Assembly: GCA_946623365.1 (NCBI GenBank) | Contig: CAMORE010000001.1 | Location: 1 to 44,323, forward strand | From: an uncultured Acinetobacter sp. | Lineage (GTDB): Bacteria > Cyanobacteriota > Vampirovibrionia > Gastranaerophilales > Gastranaerophilaceae | DNA length: 44,323 nt | Reading direction: 5' to 3' | In this document: positions 15,791-23,417 of the stretch, piece by piece | How positions within the stretch are numbered: position 1 is the first letter of the stretch | Layout: every line of letters starts with the position of its first letter | Program-made: the position numbers and the translations under genes | Notes under the pieces: generated by a model | What the model saw: only the letters and a program-made list of their open reading frames with translations | Told to the model about the DNA's origin: nothing | Database searches by the model: none

Positions 15791-15953
15791 TATAAGTAAG
15801 TAGGGTGCGGAGTACCACCCCGATAATATAGGGATACAGGTCGGGTTTAACCTGACAACAATATTAAAAGGGAATAAACGTAGGTTGGGGTTTCTACCCC
15901 AACAATAAGAAACAAAGAAATTAATGTTGGGTTAGTAAACCCAACCTACAATG
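15791..15953. repeat. Cluster of four REP-like hairpins
   Basis: Four imperfect copies share the pattern GTAGGTTGGG - short loop - CCCAACA. They are copy a at about 15800-15825, copy b at about 15835-15865 (GTC..GAC stem), copy c at 15880-15908 (8-bp stem 15884-15891 with 15896-15903) and copy d at 15921-15950 in inverted orientation (8-bp stem 15926-15933 with 15938-15945). Copies c and d match at most positions when one is reversed, a BIME-like arrangement. Such elements are usually spread by RAYT (TnpA_REP) transposases. None is in this window. Confidence 0.8.
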
Positions 15954-15990
15954 AAAAATAAACAAATGATTACTTAATTTAATATAAAAA

Positions 15991-16047
15991 CTCACTTAAT
16001 CACTCAATCACAAAGTGAGCGATGCGAACAAAATCACTTAGTCACTA
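15991..16047. repeat. TCACT-rich iterated sequence
   Basis: Short words of the type TCACTTA/TCACTCA recur, and CTCACTT (15991-15997) can pair with AAGTGAG (16013-16019). The 15-mer ATCACTTAGTCACTA (16033-16047) differs at only two positions from ATCACTTCGTCACTT at 1574-1588 between lpxC and lpxD, so the same element type is dispersed. Confidence 0.5.
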
Positions 16048-16088
16048 AAGGCAAATAGTAAACAAATTATAATATAGGAGAAAAACAA

Positions 16089-17687
16089 ATGGCGTTTACA
16101 ATAGTTACAAAACATGGAGAAAAAACATTCGCCGATAAAGAGTTAGTAAATATCTCATCCAATGTTAATGCAGATTACTGTATAGATTTAGGCTTTCAGT
16201 TTGTACTGACTGTTCAATGTGATACAAAAACCGGTAAGTGTGTTTTGTTAAATCAATTTAATAATAAGAAGTTTTTATTTAAAGGAAAAAACTTACCTCC
16301 GCAGCTTGAGATTGAAAAAATTTGTAAAATTATGGTCGATGGAAGCGACGAATTTATTACAATAAAAGTTCTTAATGAAACTACAACAAGAAATATATCT
16401 GAAGAAGACTTATCAGAAAATGATATAAAATCTATTTATGGTGACGATGTAAATGCAGCTGCAAAAATAATGATAGAAAAAAGAAAAAACGAGATTGAGA
16501 GAGCCAGAGTCGGCATTATTAAAGAAGTAGGTGCAAGGATTAACGATTTAAAACGCAAAATCTCTCATAATTCTAAAGGCGGGATTTTTTTACATATAGC
16601 TTTATTTTTCGCATCATTAGTTTGTGCCTTCGGTGTATCAAATTATTTAACCGGCTTACCTCTGAAAGATGCCGGCGCGGTTATTCAAATGCCAACAAAT
16701 ATGAAGTTGATTTTTGTATATACAGCGATAATCTACGGAGTTGGTTTAATTCTTAAACAAGGTGTTTATAATTATCTGCAAAACAGATTAGGCAACGATT
16801 CTACCACTTCAAAACTTGCAGAAGGTGTGATGGTAATCTCTTCGTTGATATTTTACGCAGCAATATATTTAATTAACGTTCTTTATTACATAGCTCCTAA
16901 AACGTTTCCAATGTTTGCTGTTTTAATATCTTTATTCTTTGTGGGAACAGCAGCAACACTTGCAATTGCTTGCGGATATTATAAAAATTCAAGTGTAGAA
17001 TTAAAAAGTGAATTGAATACCATTGAATACAGAGAAGATTTTGAACATGTTATTAAAGAATATCAGCAATGGATTGAAAGATATACAAATACTTTAAGTC
17101 CTGCAAAAATCAGAAATATTAAAGACAAACAATTTATGCTTCAAATAAAATCATTCGGAGAAATTGTTTTAGGATTTATTACAGCACCATTTTTGGCATA
17201 CGGTGTTTCAAATACTCTTGCGATGTGTTTTCCTGAAGCAGCAGGCTGGGTGAGAATTTCCGGTTTAAGACTAAGTCCTGTATTTTTAGTCCTTGCAACT
17301 TTTTTGATTATATTTGCATTTTTTGCATTCGCTAATGCATTTTTAAACAGCAAAAAAATAGCAGGTTCTAACGTATTAAAACAAGACGGTTTTAGTAATT
17401 ATCTTCAGCATGGAGTAGAAATATACGGAATTGAGGGTGTAAACAGACTAAACAGAGAAATGCGCCGTTCATTCCTTATAGGATGCATTATTATCGGTAT
17501 TGAATTTACAATGAATGCTTCATACTTTATGGGAGAAATGGGCGGTGACTTAGGCGGAATGCTATTGAGCGGGCTTGCTGCACTTGTCCCTACAGCTCTT
17601 TTAATAGCAGAAACATTTATGTTAAGTTCTACACAATTTGAATCATTTGCGTGTGATGAATTAGTGGCTAAAATTGACAGAGTATAA
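16089..17687 (+). CDS. Polytopic membrane protein with a soluble N-terminal domain
   Basis: The 532-residue protein is not recognised. Residues 1-110 are a beta-rich soluble domain, vaguely FHA- or ubiquitin-like in strand pattern but without the FHA phosphopeptide-binding residues. Residues 115-160 are a charged helix, probably coiled coil. About eight membrane segments follow, near 166-186, 206-223, 247-267, 272-293, 358-380, 393-418, 463-483 and 490-515. A charged cytoplasmic-looking loop (300-350) lies in the middle. The ATG has AGGAG 8 nt upstream. The TonB-like gene follows after 74 bp. A role in a membrane complex with it is inference. Confidence 0.6.
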   Translation: MAFTIVTKHGEKTFADKELVNISSNVNADYCIDLGFQFVLTVQCDTKTGKCVLLNQFNNKKFLFKGKNLPPQLEIEKICKIMVDGSDEFITIKVLNETTTRNISEEDLSENDIKSIYGDDVNAAAKIMIEKRKNEIERARVGIIKEVGARINDLKRKISHNSKGGIFLHIALFFASLVCAFGVSNYLTGLPLKDAGAVIQMPTNMKLIFVYTAIIYGVGLILKQGVYNYLQNRLGNDSTTSKLAEGVMVISSLIFYAAIYLINVLYYIAPKTFPMFAVLISLFFVGTAATLAIACGYYKNSSVELKSELNTIEYREDFEHVIKEYQQWIERYTNTLSPAKIRNIKDKQFMLQIKSFGEIVLGFITAPFLAYGVSNTLAMCFPEAAGWVRISGLRLSPVFLVLATFLIIFAFFAFANAFLNSKKIAGSNVLKQDGFSNYLQHGVEIYGIEGVNRLNREMRRSFLIGCIIIGIEFTMNASYFMGEMGGDLGGMLLSGLAALVPTALLIAETFMLSSTQFESFACDELVAKIDRV

Positions 17688-17761
17688 AAACTTTAATAGT
17701 ATTTTTATAACTCTGCACTTAATTGAACAGAACTTTCTTTGATTTCATGGCGGATTAAAAT

Positions 17762-18571
17762 ATGAAACTATTTTTACAAATATTATTAATACTAACAATT
17801 GTTTTAACAATATCTATATGCGTAATTCAGCCTGATTTGCATAAAAATGTTATTGTATATGATTCCGCATATAAACTTGTTTCAGAAGAAGAAGTAAAAA
17901 CAGAAACAAAACAAGTTCCTGTCATGGAGATGCCAATTAAACCGATTGAAAAAACTATTATTGCAGAAAGAAAAACAGAACCGATTGTAACTACAAAAAA
18001 GATACAGGCAAATAAGACAAAAAAACAGTCAGTAAAAACTACATCTCAAAAAAACGTAAAACAAGCAGTAACACCAATTACAAAAACGGTAATAAAGCCT
18101 AATACAGTAAAAATACAAAAATCCGCAGAAACAGTAAAAACGGGTGAACCTAAACAAACTCATACACAACAAATAAAGGAAGAGAAAAGTATACCCGCCG
18201 TTAAAACTTTAACCCAACAAGAAGAAACGATTGCTTGGAACAAGTGGCGCTCGACTTTAACGAATCAAATTATGCAGGATACAAGGCTTCCTAACATTCC
18301 TAACGGAACCGTTTTTCAATTTTCTTTTACAGTAGATAAGTACGGCAAAATAACAAACGTACAAACAGGAGCAAATCCTGCAAATTATACACCATATGCA
18401 ATACAATATATCGCACCTGTTATAAGGTCATATCAAGGGAAATCAATACTGAACTTCCCTGAAGGAACTGCCAGAACTTTGACACAAGTTACGGGAAAAT
18501 GGAGAATCTCTAGTACGGAAAGGTATAGCACTCCTCAGGACTATAATGATTTGGAAAAAGTTTTAAAATAA
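17762..18571 (+). CDS. TonB-like protein with a long basic linker
   Basis: A single N-terminal membrane helix (3-23) is followed by a roughly 130-residue Lys/Thr/Pro/Gln-rich linker and a C-terminal domain (about 158-250) resembling TonB_C. The domain reads WNKWRSTLTNQIM, FQFSFTVDKYGKITNV, then a helix and a final strand. This is the layout of energy transducers that span the periplasm from the inner membrane. No ExbB/ExbD genes are in the window. The domain match is moderate, since the usual YP-x-A-R motif is missing. A weak GGCGGA ribosome site lies upstream. Low sequence complexity in the linker limits homology. Confidence 0.6.
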   Translation: MKLFLQILLILTIVLTISICVIQPDLHKNVIVYDSAYKLVSEEEVKTETKQVPVMEMPIKPIEKTIIAERKTEPIVTTKKIQANKTKKQSVKTTSQKNVKQAVTPITKTVIKPNTVKIQKSAETVKTGEPKQTHTQQIKEEKSIPAVKTLTQQEETIAWNKWRSTLTNQIMQDTRLPNIPNGTVFQFSFTVDKYGKITNVQTGANPANYTPYAIQYIAPVIRSYQGKSILNFPEGTARTLTQVTGKWRISSTERYSTPQDYNDLEKVLK

Positions 18572-18606
18572 TATTATGTACACAGCAACGGATAATTAAC
18601 AAAACG

Positions 18607-19500
18607 ATGACAAAAGTTATTCTTACAGGCTTAGGCGCAGTCGGACTCACATATGCGGTAAAATTTAATAACAAATGTGATTTTTTTGTGTTGGTAAATA
18701 AAGAACGTTTACAGAAATATAAACTTAATAAGCCTATATTTAACGGAGAAGAACAAAATTTTAAATACATTCTTCCTGATGAAAAATTTGCAGCAGACTT
18801 AATTATAATAACAACAAAATCAAACGGACTAGATTCAGCAATATATAATATAAAGAATTTTGTAACAAAAAAAACTCGGATAATATCTTTGATTAACGGC
18901 ATATCATCTGAGGAAAAAATTCTTCACGCATATCCGGATGCAAAAGTTCTAAAATCATATTTTATCGGTCATAGCGCTGTTAGGAACGGCAACTCTGTTG
19001 AACAGGACGGAATCGGAGAAATTATTACAGAAAAAGATGATTTTATAGAAAAATTATTTACTGATTTGGGAATTAATTATTCAACTCCTGATGACATTGA
19101 TTATTCAATGTGGCTTAAATTTACATTTAATATTTTCTCTAACCAGGTATCCGCTATTATGAATATGAATTTCGGAGAACTTAAAAAGAACAAATCTTTT
19201 ATAAATTTTGCAAAAGAAATAGTAAGAGAAGTGCGGCAAATTGCAGAATACAGAGGAATAAAAAATTTAGAACATCTTGAAAGAGATGCAATTAAATCAT
19301 TAAACAAAATGTGTGATGAAGGAAAAACATCCATGCTTCAAGATATTTTAGCAAACAGAAAGACGGAAACGGATATTTTTTCAGGTGAAATAATTCGTCT
19401 TGGCAGACAATACGGGATTGAAACTCCATACAATAAAGTTTTATATGATTTAATTAAAATAAAGGAGGAAGCTAATGAACACAGCATTCATACCCGTTAG
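18607..19500 (+). CDS. panE: 2-dehydropantoate 2-reductase-like (PanE/ApbA family)
   Basis: PanE reduces ketopantoate to pantoate with NADPH for coenzyme A synthesis. The N-terminal Rossmann loop is GLGAVGL (8-14). TTKSN, SLINGISSEE, DYSMWLKFTFNIFSNQ and TSMLQDILANRKTE are the family blocks, with the Lys in WLKF as the likely catalytic lysine. At 297 aa the length is normal. The last 26 bp overlap the CMP-sugar synthetase gene, whose ribosome site lies inside this gene. That tight coupling is odd for a pantothenate enzyme, so a related reductase acting in sugar metabolism is possible. No strong ribosome site is seen for this start. Confidence 0.82.
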   Translation: MTKVILTGLGAVGLTYAVKFNNKCDFFVLVNKERLQKYKLNKPIFNGEEQNFKYILPDEKFAADLIIITTKSNGLDSAIYNIKNFVTKKTRIISLINGISSEEKILHAYPDAKVLKSYFIGHSAVRNGNSVEQDGIGEIITEKDDFIEKLFTDLGINYSTPDDIDYSMWLKFTFNIFSNQVSAIMNMNFGELKKNKSFINFAKEIVREVRQIAEYRGIKNLEHLERDAIKSLNKMCDEGKTSMLQDILANRKTETDIFSGEIIRLGRQYGIETPYNKVLYDLIKIKEEANEHSIHTR

Positions 19501-20152
19501 AGGCGGGAGTAAGTCAATTCCTTTAAAAAATATCAAAGAATTAAATGGTAAACCTCTTGTATACTGGACAGCTTTAGCTGCACAAGAAGCAAGTTGTATT
19601 AATAAAATCGTTATTGCCACAGACTCGGATATAATAAAAACAACCGTCCTAAATTTTGGATTTAATAAGTTAAAAGTATTTGACAGGAGCTTAGAGAACG
19701 CTTCCGACACTGCTTCCACTGAAAGCGTAATACTTGAATACATTGAAAAAATGAAGCCGCAGGACAACGACTTGTTATTTTTAATACAAGCAACATCACC
19801 ATTATTAAAATCAAAGCATATCGATGAAATGTATAAAGAATTTTGCAAAAATGATTCAGATTCAATGTTTAGCGCAGTAAGAGAAAAACAGTTTCACTGG
19901 ATAGAAAAAAACAACGGCATTGAACCTATAAATTATGATTATAAAAATCGTCCCAGAAGACAAGATTTTAATGGTATTTTGGCAGAAAACGGCGCATGTT
20001 ACATCAATTCCGTAAAAAACATAAAAGAAAACAAGTGTCGGCTTTCAGGGAAAATATCTGCATACGAGCTTCCTTCATTCACAGCCTATGAGATAGATGA
20101 ACCTGCCGATTGGATTATTGTTGAACAACTTATGAAGAATTTTTCAAATTAA
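19475..20152 (+). CDS. CMP-nonulosonate (acylneuraminate-type) cytidylyltransferase
   Basis: This 225-residue enzyme activates a nonulosonic acid (sialic, legionaminic or pseudaminic type) with CTP. The CTP-binding motif IPVRGGSKSIPLKNI (6-20) is at the N-terminus, followed by KIVIATDS and FLIQATSPLLKS. These match the NeuA/PseF/NeuA-like family; KDO cytidylyltransferase is a less likely relative. The product could decorate flagellin or LPS, and a flagellar cap gene lies at the right end of the window, but linkage is inferred. Its strong AAAGGAGG site (about 19463-19470) lies within panE and the genes overlap by 26 bp. Confidence 0.88.
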   Translation: MNTAFIPVRGGSKSIPLKNIKELNGKPLVYWTALAAQEASCINKIVIATDSDIIKTTVLNFGFNKLKVFDRSLENASDTASTESVILEYIEKMKPQDNDLLFLIQATSPLLKSKHIDEMYKEFCKNDSDSMFSAVREKQFHWIEKNNGIEPINYDYKNRPRRQDFNGILAENGACYINSVKNIKENKCRLSGKISAYELPSFTAYEIDEPADWIIVEQLMKNFSN

Positions 20153-20207
20153 TTGTAACAGGAATAACATTTTTTTGATAAAATAGTAACCATATTAAAG
20201 GAGTATT

Positions 20208-20618
20208 GTGGCAGTATCGTATCCTAATCAATATAGAAATTATTGTTCTTTTGATGAACATGTATATAAAAGAGCTGAAAAAGGGGAACAGCAGCTTCCT
20301 GTAATCAAGGAAGAACTCAACCATCCAAAAAATGAAGAACAAGTAATTGAAGATTTGTTTGTCTTAAATTTAATGCTTGATAAAGGAGTAGAAAAATCTA
20401 AAATAGCGGATTTGTACCCTGAACTTTCCAAATATAACAACACAAAATCTCCAAACGTACAAACTTTTTTAGCGGGAATATACCGAAAAACAAAAATTCC
20501 TGATGCTTTCGGTCCTCTTGTAAAAATGCTCATACAAGACTCTGTTAATACGCATAAAGACACACATTTTGACCCGACAGAAGAAATAGGCGGCGCAATA
20601 TTGGATTATATTGCATAA
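20208..20618 (+). CDS. Small soluble hypothetical protein
   Basis: I do not recognise this 136-residue protein. It starts at GTG with AAAGGAG 7 nt upstream and an extended -10 (TGATAAAAT) before that, so expression looks real. It is mostly helical and charged, with no membrane segment. The middle (NEEQVIEDLFVLNLMLDKGV) and C-terminal part (DAFGPLVKMLIQDSVNTH) look like packed helices. It stands alone between the CMP-sugar gene and a small membrane protein. Confidence 0.6.
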   Translation: MAVSYPNQYRNYCSFDEHVYKRAEKGEQQLPVIKEELNHPKNEEQVIEDLFVLNLMLDKGVEKSKIADLYPELSKYNNTKSPNVQTFLAGIYRKTKIPDAFGPLVKMLIQDSVNTHKDTHFDPTEEIGGAILDYIA

Positions 20619-20659
20619 CTAATCCTAAGACAAAATTCTAAAATTTTAATTATTTGTAC

Positions 20660-20675
20660 TATAATAATATTGGAG
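20660..20675 (+). promoter_or_regulatory. -10 box and ribosome site for the 109-aa membrane protein
   Basis: A perfect TATAAT (20660-20665) lies 15 nt before the ATG at 20681, with TGGAG (20671-20675) between them. The longer in-frame start at 20654 overlaps this -10 box and is rejected. Confidence 0.5.
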
Positions 20676-20680
20676 AATTT

Positions 20681-21010
20681 ATGTCAAATATATTTGAAAT
20701 ATTTTTTATTATATCAGCTATAATACTTGCAATATCATTATTTATTGCAAATATATTATTCTCTAGGAATTGCAGAAATATTCTATCAAAATGTACTCCT
20801 ATTATTGCTATATTTCTAATAGTGTATTTTTTATCATGCTTATCAATGATAATTATTATTCCTCAAATTACACATAAATTTATAATGGTACTTTTTGCAG
20901 CATCTCCTTTTATAATAGGAAAATTTGTTACTTATAAAAAGTTAAAATACTATAGCATAATTCAAATATTATGTGTTATATTGAGTATAGTATTTGTATT
21001 AACGATTTAG
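20681..21010 (+). CDS. Small polytopic membrane protein
   Basis: This 109-residue hypothetical protein has four hydrophobic segments separated by short charged loops (SRNCRN, THK, TYKKLK). No family is recognised. The start is fixed by GGAG 5 nt upstream and by the promoter. The gene for an exported protein starts 13 bp after its stop, so the two are probably cotranscribed. Confidence 0.55.
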   Translation: MSNIFEIFFIISAIILAISLFIANILFSRNCRNILSKCTPIIAIFLIVYFLSCLSMIIIIPQITHKFIMVLFAASPFIIGKFVTYKKLKYYSIIQILCVILSIVFVLTI

Positions 21011-21023
21011 GTTAACTCAAAAG

Positions 21024-21866
21024 ATGAGAAAAGCATTAACTAAGCTATTTGCATTCATATTAATTTTATCATTATGTCCGGAGCAAGTTTTAGCTAAACG
21101 CAATGTTAAAATGATTGCTGACGTGGATTCAAACTTTACAATTAAAAATCAAGATTTACCTGAAGAAATAAGCTTTAGAATATCTAAATCAAAAACAATC
21201 CCTAATGTTATATCAATACCGGAAGGCTCGTTGATAACATTGAAAATAATAAGAGCACAAAAAGAATTAAGATGGCATAAAAGCGGATTAATTCTATGCA
21301 AGATGGAAAGCTATACACCTGAGATTACTGATATACCGATAGATGTCTCCGATAAAGATATATATCTTTTGGTAAGAAAATATGAAGAAGTCGATAAAAA
21401 AGAAGCTGCTATATTAGCAACTGAAATAATTCTAACACAAGGAGCTGCTATATTTGCTCCGGGAGTCGATATCGGATACTTTTTTATAAAAGGAGCTATT
21501 CAAAGAAAAAAACACCCTAACTGGTTCAAAGCAGGTGTCCATAACGCATATGAGAATTCTATTTGCTGGTTTTGGCTAAAAGGGAAACAAATAGAATTAG
21601 ATGATGATGATCAAGTTCAAATAAAAGATATAAAAGCTGAAAAAGTTGACAAATTAATAACAAAAATTGATAAAAGGAATGCCAGATTTGAGCGGCAAGC
21701 AGCAAAAAGAATTGCAAAGCATGACAATAAAACTTTAAAACGCCAAATAAAAAATGAAGAAAAACTGGTTGATTGTTCTGTCGTTGAAGATGCTATAGAA
21801 AATGTTGTTGTAGACAGAAGTGTTCTTGCAGAAATTGTAAATACTAATTCTATCGACGAAAAATAA
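21024..21866 (+). CDS. Exported hypothetical protein with a basic C-terminal helix
   Basis: A signal peptide (1-24, ending VLAKR) leads a 280-residue protein. Residues 30-135 are beta-rich, with PEEISFRISKSKTIPN and IPEGSLITLKI. A hydrophobic, glycine-containing stretch at about 136-160 could be a membrane hairpin. Residues 205-250 form a very charged helix (KIDKRNARFERQAAKRIAK). The first part resembles domains of other exported proteins that hold a property such as peptidoglycan or metal binding, but no family is certain. It begins 13 bp after the small membrane protein gene. Confidence 0.55.
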   Translation: MRKALTKLFAFILILSLCPEQVLAKRNVKMIADVDSNFTIKNQDLPEEISFRISKSKTIPNVISIPEGSLITLKIIRAQKELRWHKSGLILCKMESYTPEITDIPIDVSDKDIYLLVRKYEEVDKKEAAILATEIILTQGAAIFAPGVDIGYFFIKGAIQRKKHPNWFKAGVHNAYENSICWFWLKGKQIELDDDDQVQIKDIKAEKVDKLITKIDKRNARFERQAAKRIAKHDNKTLKRQIKNEEKLVDCSVVEDAIENVVVDRSVLAEIVNTNSIDEK

Positions 21867-21899
21867 AATCAATGTTATAATACAAAAAAGGATTAAAAT

Positions 21900-22334
21900 A
21901 TGAAAAAGATTATCTTACTATCACTTCTTTTGGTTCCGTTATTTGTTTTTGCGGAAGAGCAGACCTTTGTTGTCGAAGGTGTTGAGGAACCTCAATGGAA
22001 AGACTTTGCTCCTGTAGCTTATGTTGATGTTAAAGAGCCAAAAGGGCTTGTAAAATTTAATGATGTAATTGCATACTGGTACAAAAGAAAAGTCGAATTT
22101 GATAACGGAATAGAAAATTGCAGGGCTATTGAAAAAACAGAAGACCGAGTTGCTTGTTATCAGGATTTGAAAGTTAAACAATATCAAAAAAACAGTGATT
22201 ACAATGCCCGTATAGAAGCAATGGAAAGAGCAAGAATGAATCCGCAAGCTGTTCAAGATTCCACAATGAACATGTATCCTATAAACGGTTTATTAAATAA
22301 TTTTTCAAAATTTCAACCAAATGAACTGCAATAG
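21900..22334 (+). CDS. Small exported hypothetical protein
   Basis: This 144-residue protein has a clear signal peptide (MKKIILLSLLLVPLFVFAEE). The mature part holds two cysteines in NCRAIEKTEDRVACYQDL, probably a disulfide in the periplasm, and a polar tail. A TGTTATAAT extended -10 (21873-21881) and AAGGAT lie upstream, so it has its own promoter. It converges with rdgB, with a 21-bp gap. No function can be assigned. Confidence 0.6.
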   Translation: MKKIILLSLLLVPLFVFAEEQTFVVEGVEEPQWKDFAPVAYVDVKEPKGLVKFNDVIAYWYKRKVEFDNGIENCRAIEKTEDRVACYQDLKVKQYQKNSDYNARIEAMERARMNPQAVQDSTMNMYPINGLLNNFSKFQPNELQ

Positions 22335-22355
22335 AAAATAATCATTATTTAATAA

Positions 22356-22940
22356 TTAAAGATAGAGTACATTGTCTTTTAAGTATTCTAAAACATGGTT
22401 TAGGGCAATTGAACGATGGGAAATAGTGTTTTTTTCTTCTTCCGAGAGTTCTGCCATTGTTCTTGTGCTGTTTTCTAATAAGAAAACCGGATCATATCCA
22501 AAACCGTTTGTTCCTCTGGTTTCTTCAATTATGCTTCCTCTGCAAACTCCTTGATATTTGTATTCTACGTTGCCATCAGGATTTATAAGCGTCATTGCAC
22601 AAGTAAAATTAGCTTTTCTATCCTTTATTCCGTTCATTTCTCTAAGAACTCTTTTTATTCTTAATTCCGGTGTTTCAGCATATCTTGCGGAAAAAATTCC
22701 GGGTTTTCCGTCCAATGCATCAATACAAAGACCTGAATCATCTGCCAAAACCCAGGATTTTGTAACATCCCACGCTGCTTTTGCTTTTATATATGAATTT
22801 TCTTCAAAAGTCTTTCCGTCTTCTACCGGATCAAAATCTTCCGGAGGGAGAATGAATTCAACCTGCAAACCTTTTGATTTTACTATATCATTTATTTCTT
22901 GTACTTTGTGTTTATTTGAAGAAGCTAATACTATTTTCAC
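22356..22940 (-). CDS. rdgB: XTP/dITP diphosphatase (RdgB/HAM1)
   Basis: This house-cleaning enzyme removes dITP, XTP and related noncanonical purine triphosphates. Family blocks are LASSNKHK (5-12), LADDSGLCIDAL with the catalytic Asp, GTNGFGYDPVF and the C-terminal SHR. At 194 aa the length is normal. It starts at GTG with CAGGAG 7 nt upstream. A candidate small gene ends only 17 bp before this start, which would make a two-gene operon. Confidence 0.96.
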   Translation of the reverse strand: MKIVLASSNKHKVQEINDIVKSKGLQVEFILPPEDFDPVEDGKTFEENSYIKAKAAWDVTKSWVLADDSGLCIDALDGKPGIFSARYAETPELRIKRVLREMNGIKDRKANFTCAMTLINPDGNVEYKYQGVCRGSIIEETRGTNGFGYDPVFLLENSTRTMAELSEEEKNTISHRSIALNHVLEYLKDNVLYL

Positions 22941-22957
22941 TTTTTACTCCTGTATTC

Positions 22958-23134
22958 TTAGTTTACAAAACATCTGACAGCATTTTTTTTATAACAATAA
23001 GGGCAAGACAAATAAAATCTGCACATAAAGTCCTGAAAATACTTTAAAGATACTATTGCCTTACCCCACCTATAATTATATGGACATGAGGCATGAAAAT
23101 CTCTAGCCCAATCGAATAGATTTGAATAATTCAT
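22958..23134 (-). CDS. Candidate 58-residue cysteine- and aromatic-rich protein
   Basis: An ATG frame of 58 codons runs leftward and ends with TAA 17 bp before the rdgB GTG; the rdgB ribosome site lies in that gap. The product is rich in Tyr, Phe, Trp and Cys and lacks low-complexity AT-codon runs. It starts MNYSNLFDWARDF, then HASCPYNYRWGKAIV. Its second half holds a CPYC pair and three other Cys (17, 38, 55), suggesting metal binding. An in-frame TGA lies two codons upstream, fixing the start. The ribosome site is weak (AGGA about 14 nt away). It could instead be the remnant of a larger decayed gene. Confidence 0.4.
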   Translation of the reverse strand: MNYSNLFDWARDFHASCPYNYRWGKAIVSLKYFQDFMCRFYLSCPYCYKKNAVRCFVN

Positions 23135-23417
23135 AGCTCATCATTATTTCCTAATCTCTATATTAGCATAAAGTTCAATGATTGTTTACTAAATAAAGAT
23201 TAACATAGTAAAGAATCCTCATCGCTCAAACCTTCCCCTCTCTAGTCAACTTTATTTAATTAACTAAAGAGGGGTTTCTTTTGTCTATGATAAAATGTTT
23301 ACAAAAAAAATTATCAAATTCTCTGTTTAAAATCCTCAAACCTACTATTCTTTTACATTTTGTTTATGATAATATTAAAAAGTAATTAAGAGGGATTTTA
23401 TTATAAAAAGGAGAATT
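23135..23417. other. Intergenic region upstream of leuS
   Basis: No gene is seen. It holds a terminator-like hairpin at 23235-23280 and, nearer leuS, an extended -10 (TGATAATAT at about 23365-23375) that probably drives leuS. I found no T-box consensus and no Leu-rich leader peptide. Confidence 0.45.
23235..23284 (+). terminator. Terminator-like hairpin in the leuS upstream region
   Basis: CCCCTCTCTAGT (23235-23246) pairs with ACTAAAGAGGGG (23263-23274) with one mismatch and a 16-nt loop, then TTTCTTTT follows. It lies 134 bp before leuS on the same strand with no gene in front of it. It may end a small RNA or act as an attenuator. Confidence 0.6.

Larger units (their letters stand above)
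15760..16088. other. Gene-free stretch of 329 bp with repeats
   Basis: No coding frame is evident. It holds four REP-like hairpins (15791-15953), a stretch of reiterated TCACT-type words (15991-16047) and the proximal promoter of the next gene (TATAAT at 16068-16073, AGGAG at 16076-16080). Confidence 0.7.

Noticed and set aside
16272..16289. FKGK in the polytopic protein as another member of the FKSS/FKG motif group
   Set aside because: It lies at residues 64-67 within a beta domain and lacks the N-terminal context. A four-residue match is expected by chance in lysine-rich proteins.
20654..20680. In-frame extension of the small membrane protein from 20654
   Set aside because: It overlaps a perfect TATAAT. 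ATG 20681 has GGAG at the right distance.
23135..23417. T-box riboswitch upstream of leuS
   Set aside because: The conserved T-box bulge sequence and specifier stem are not found.
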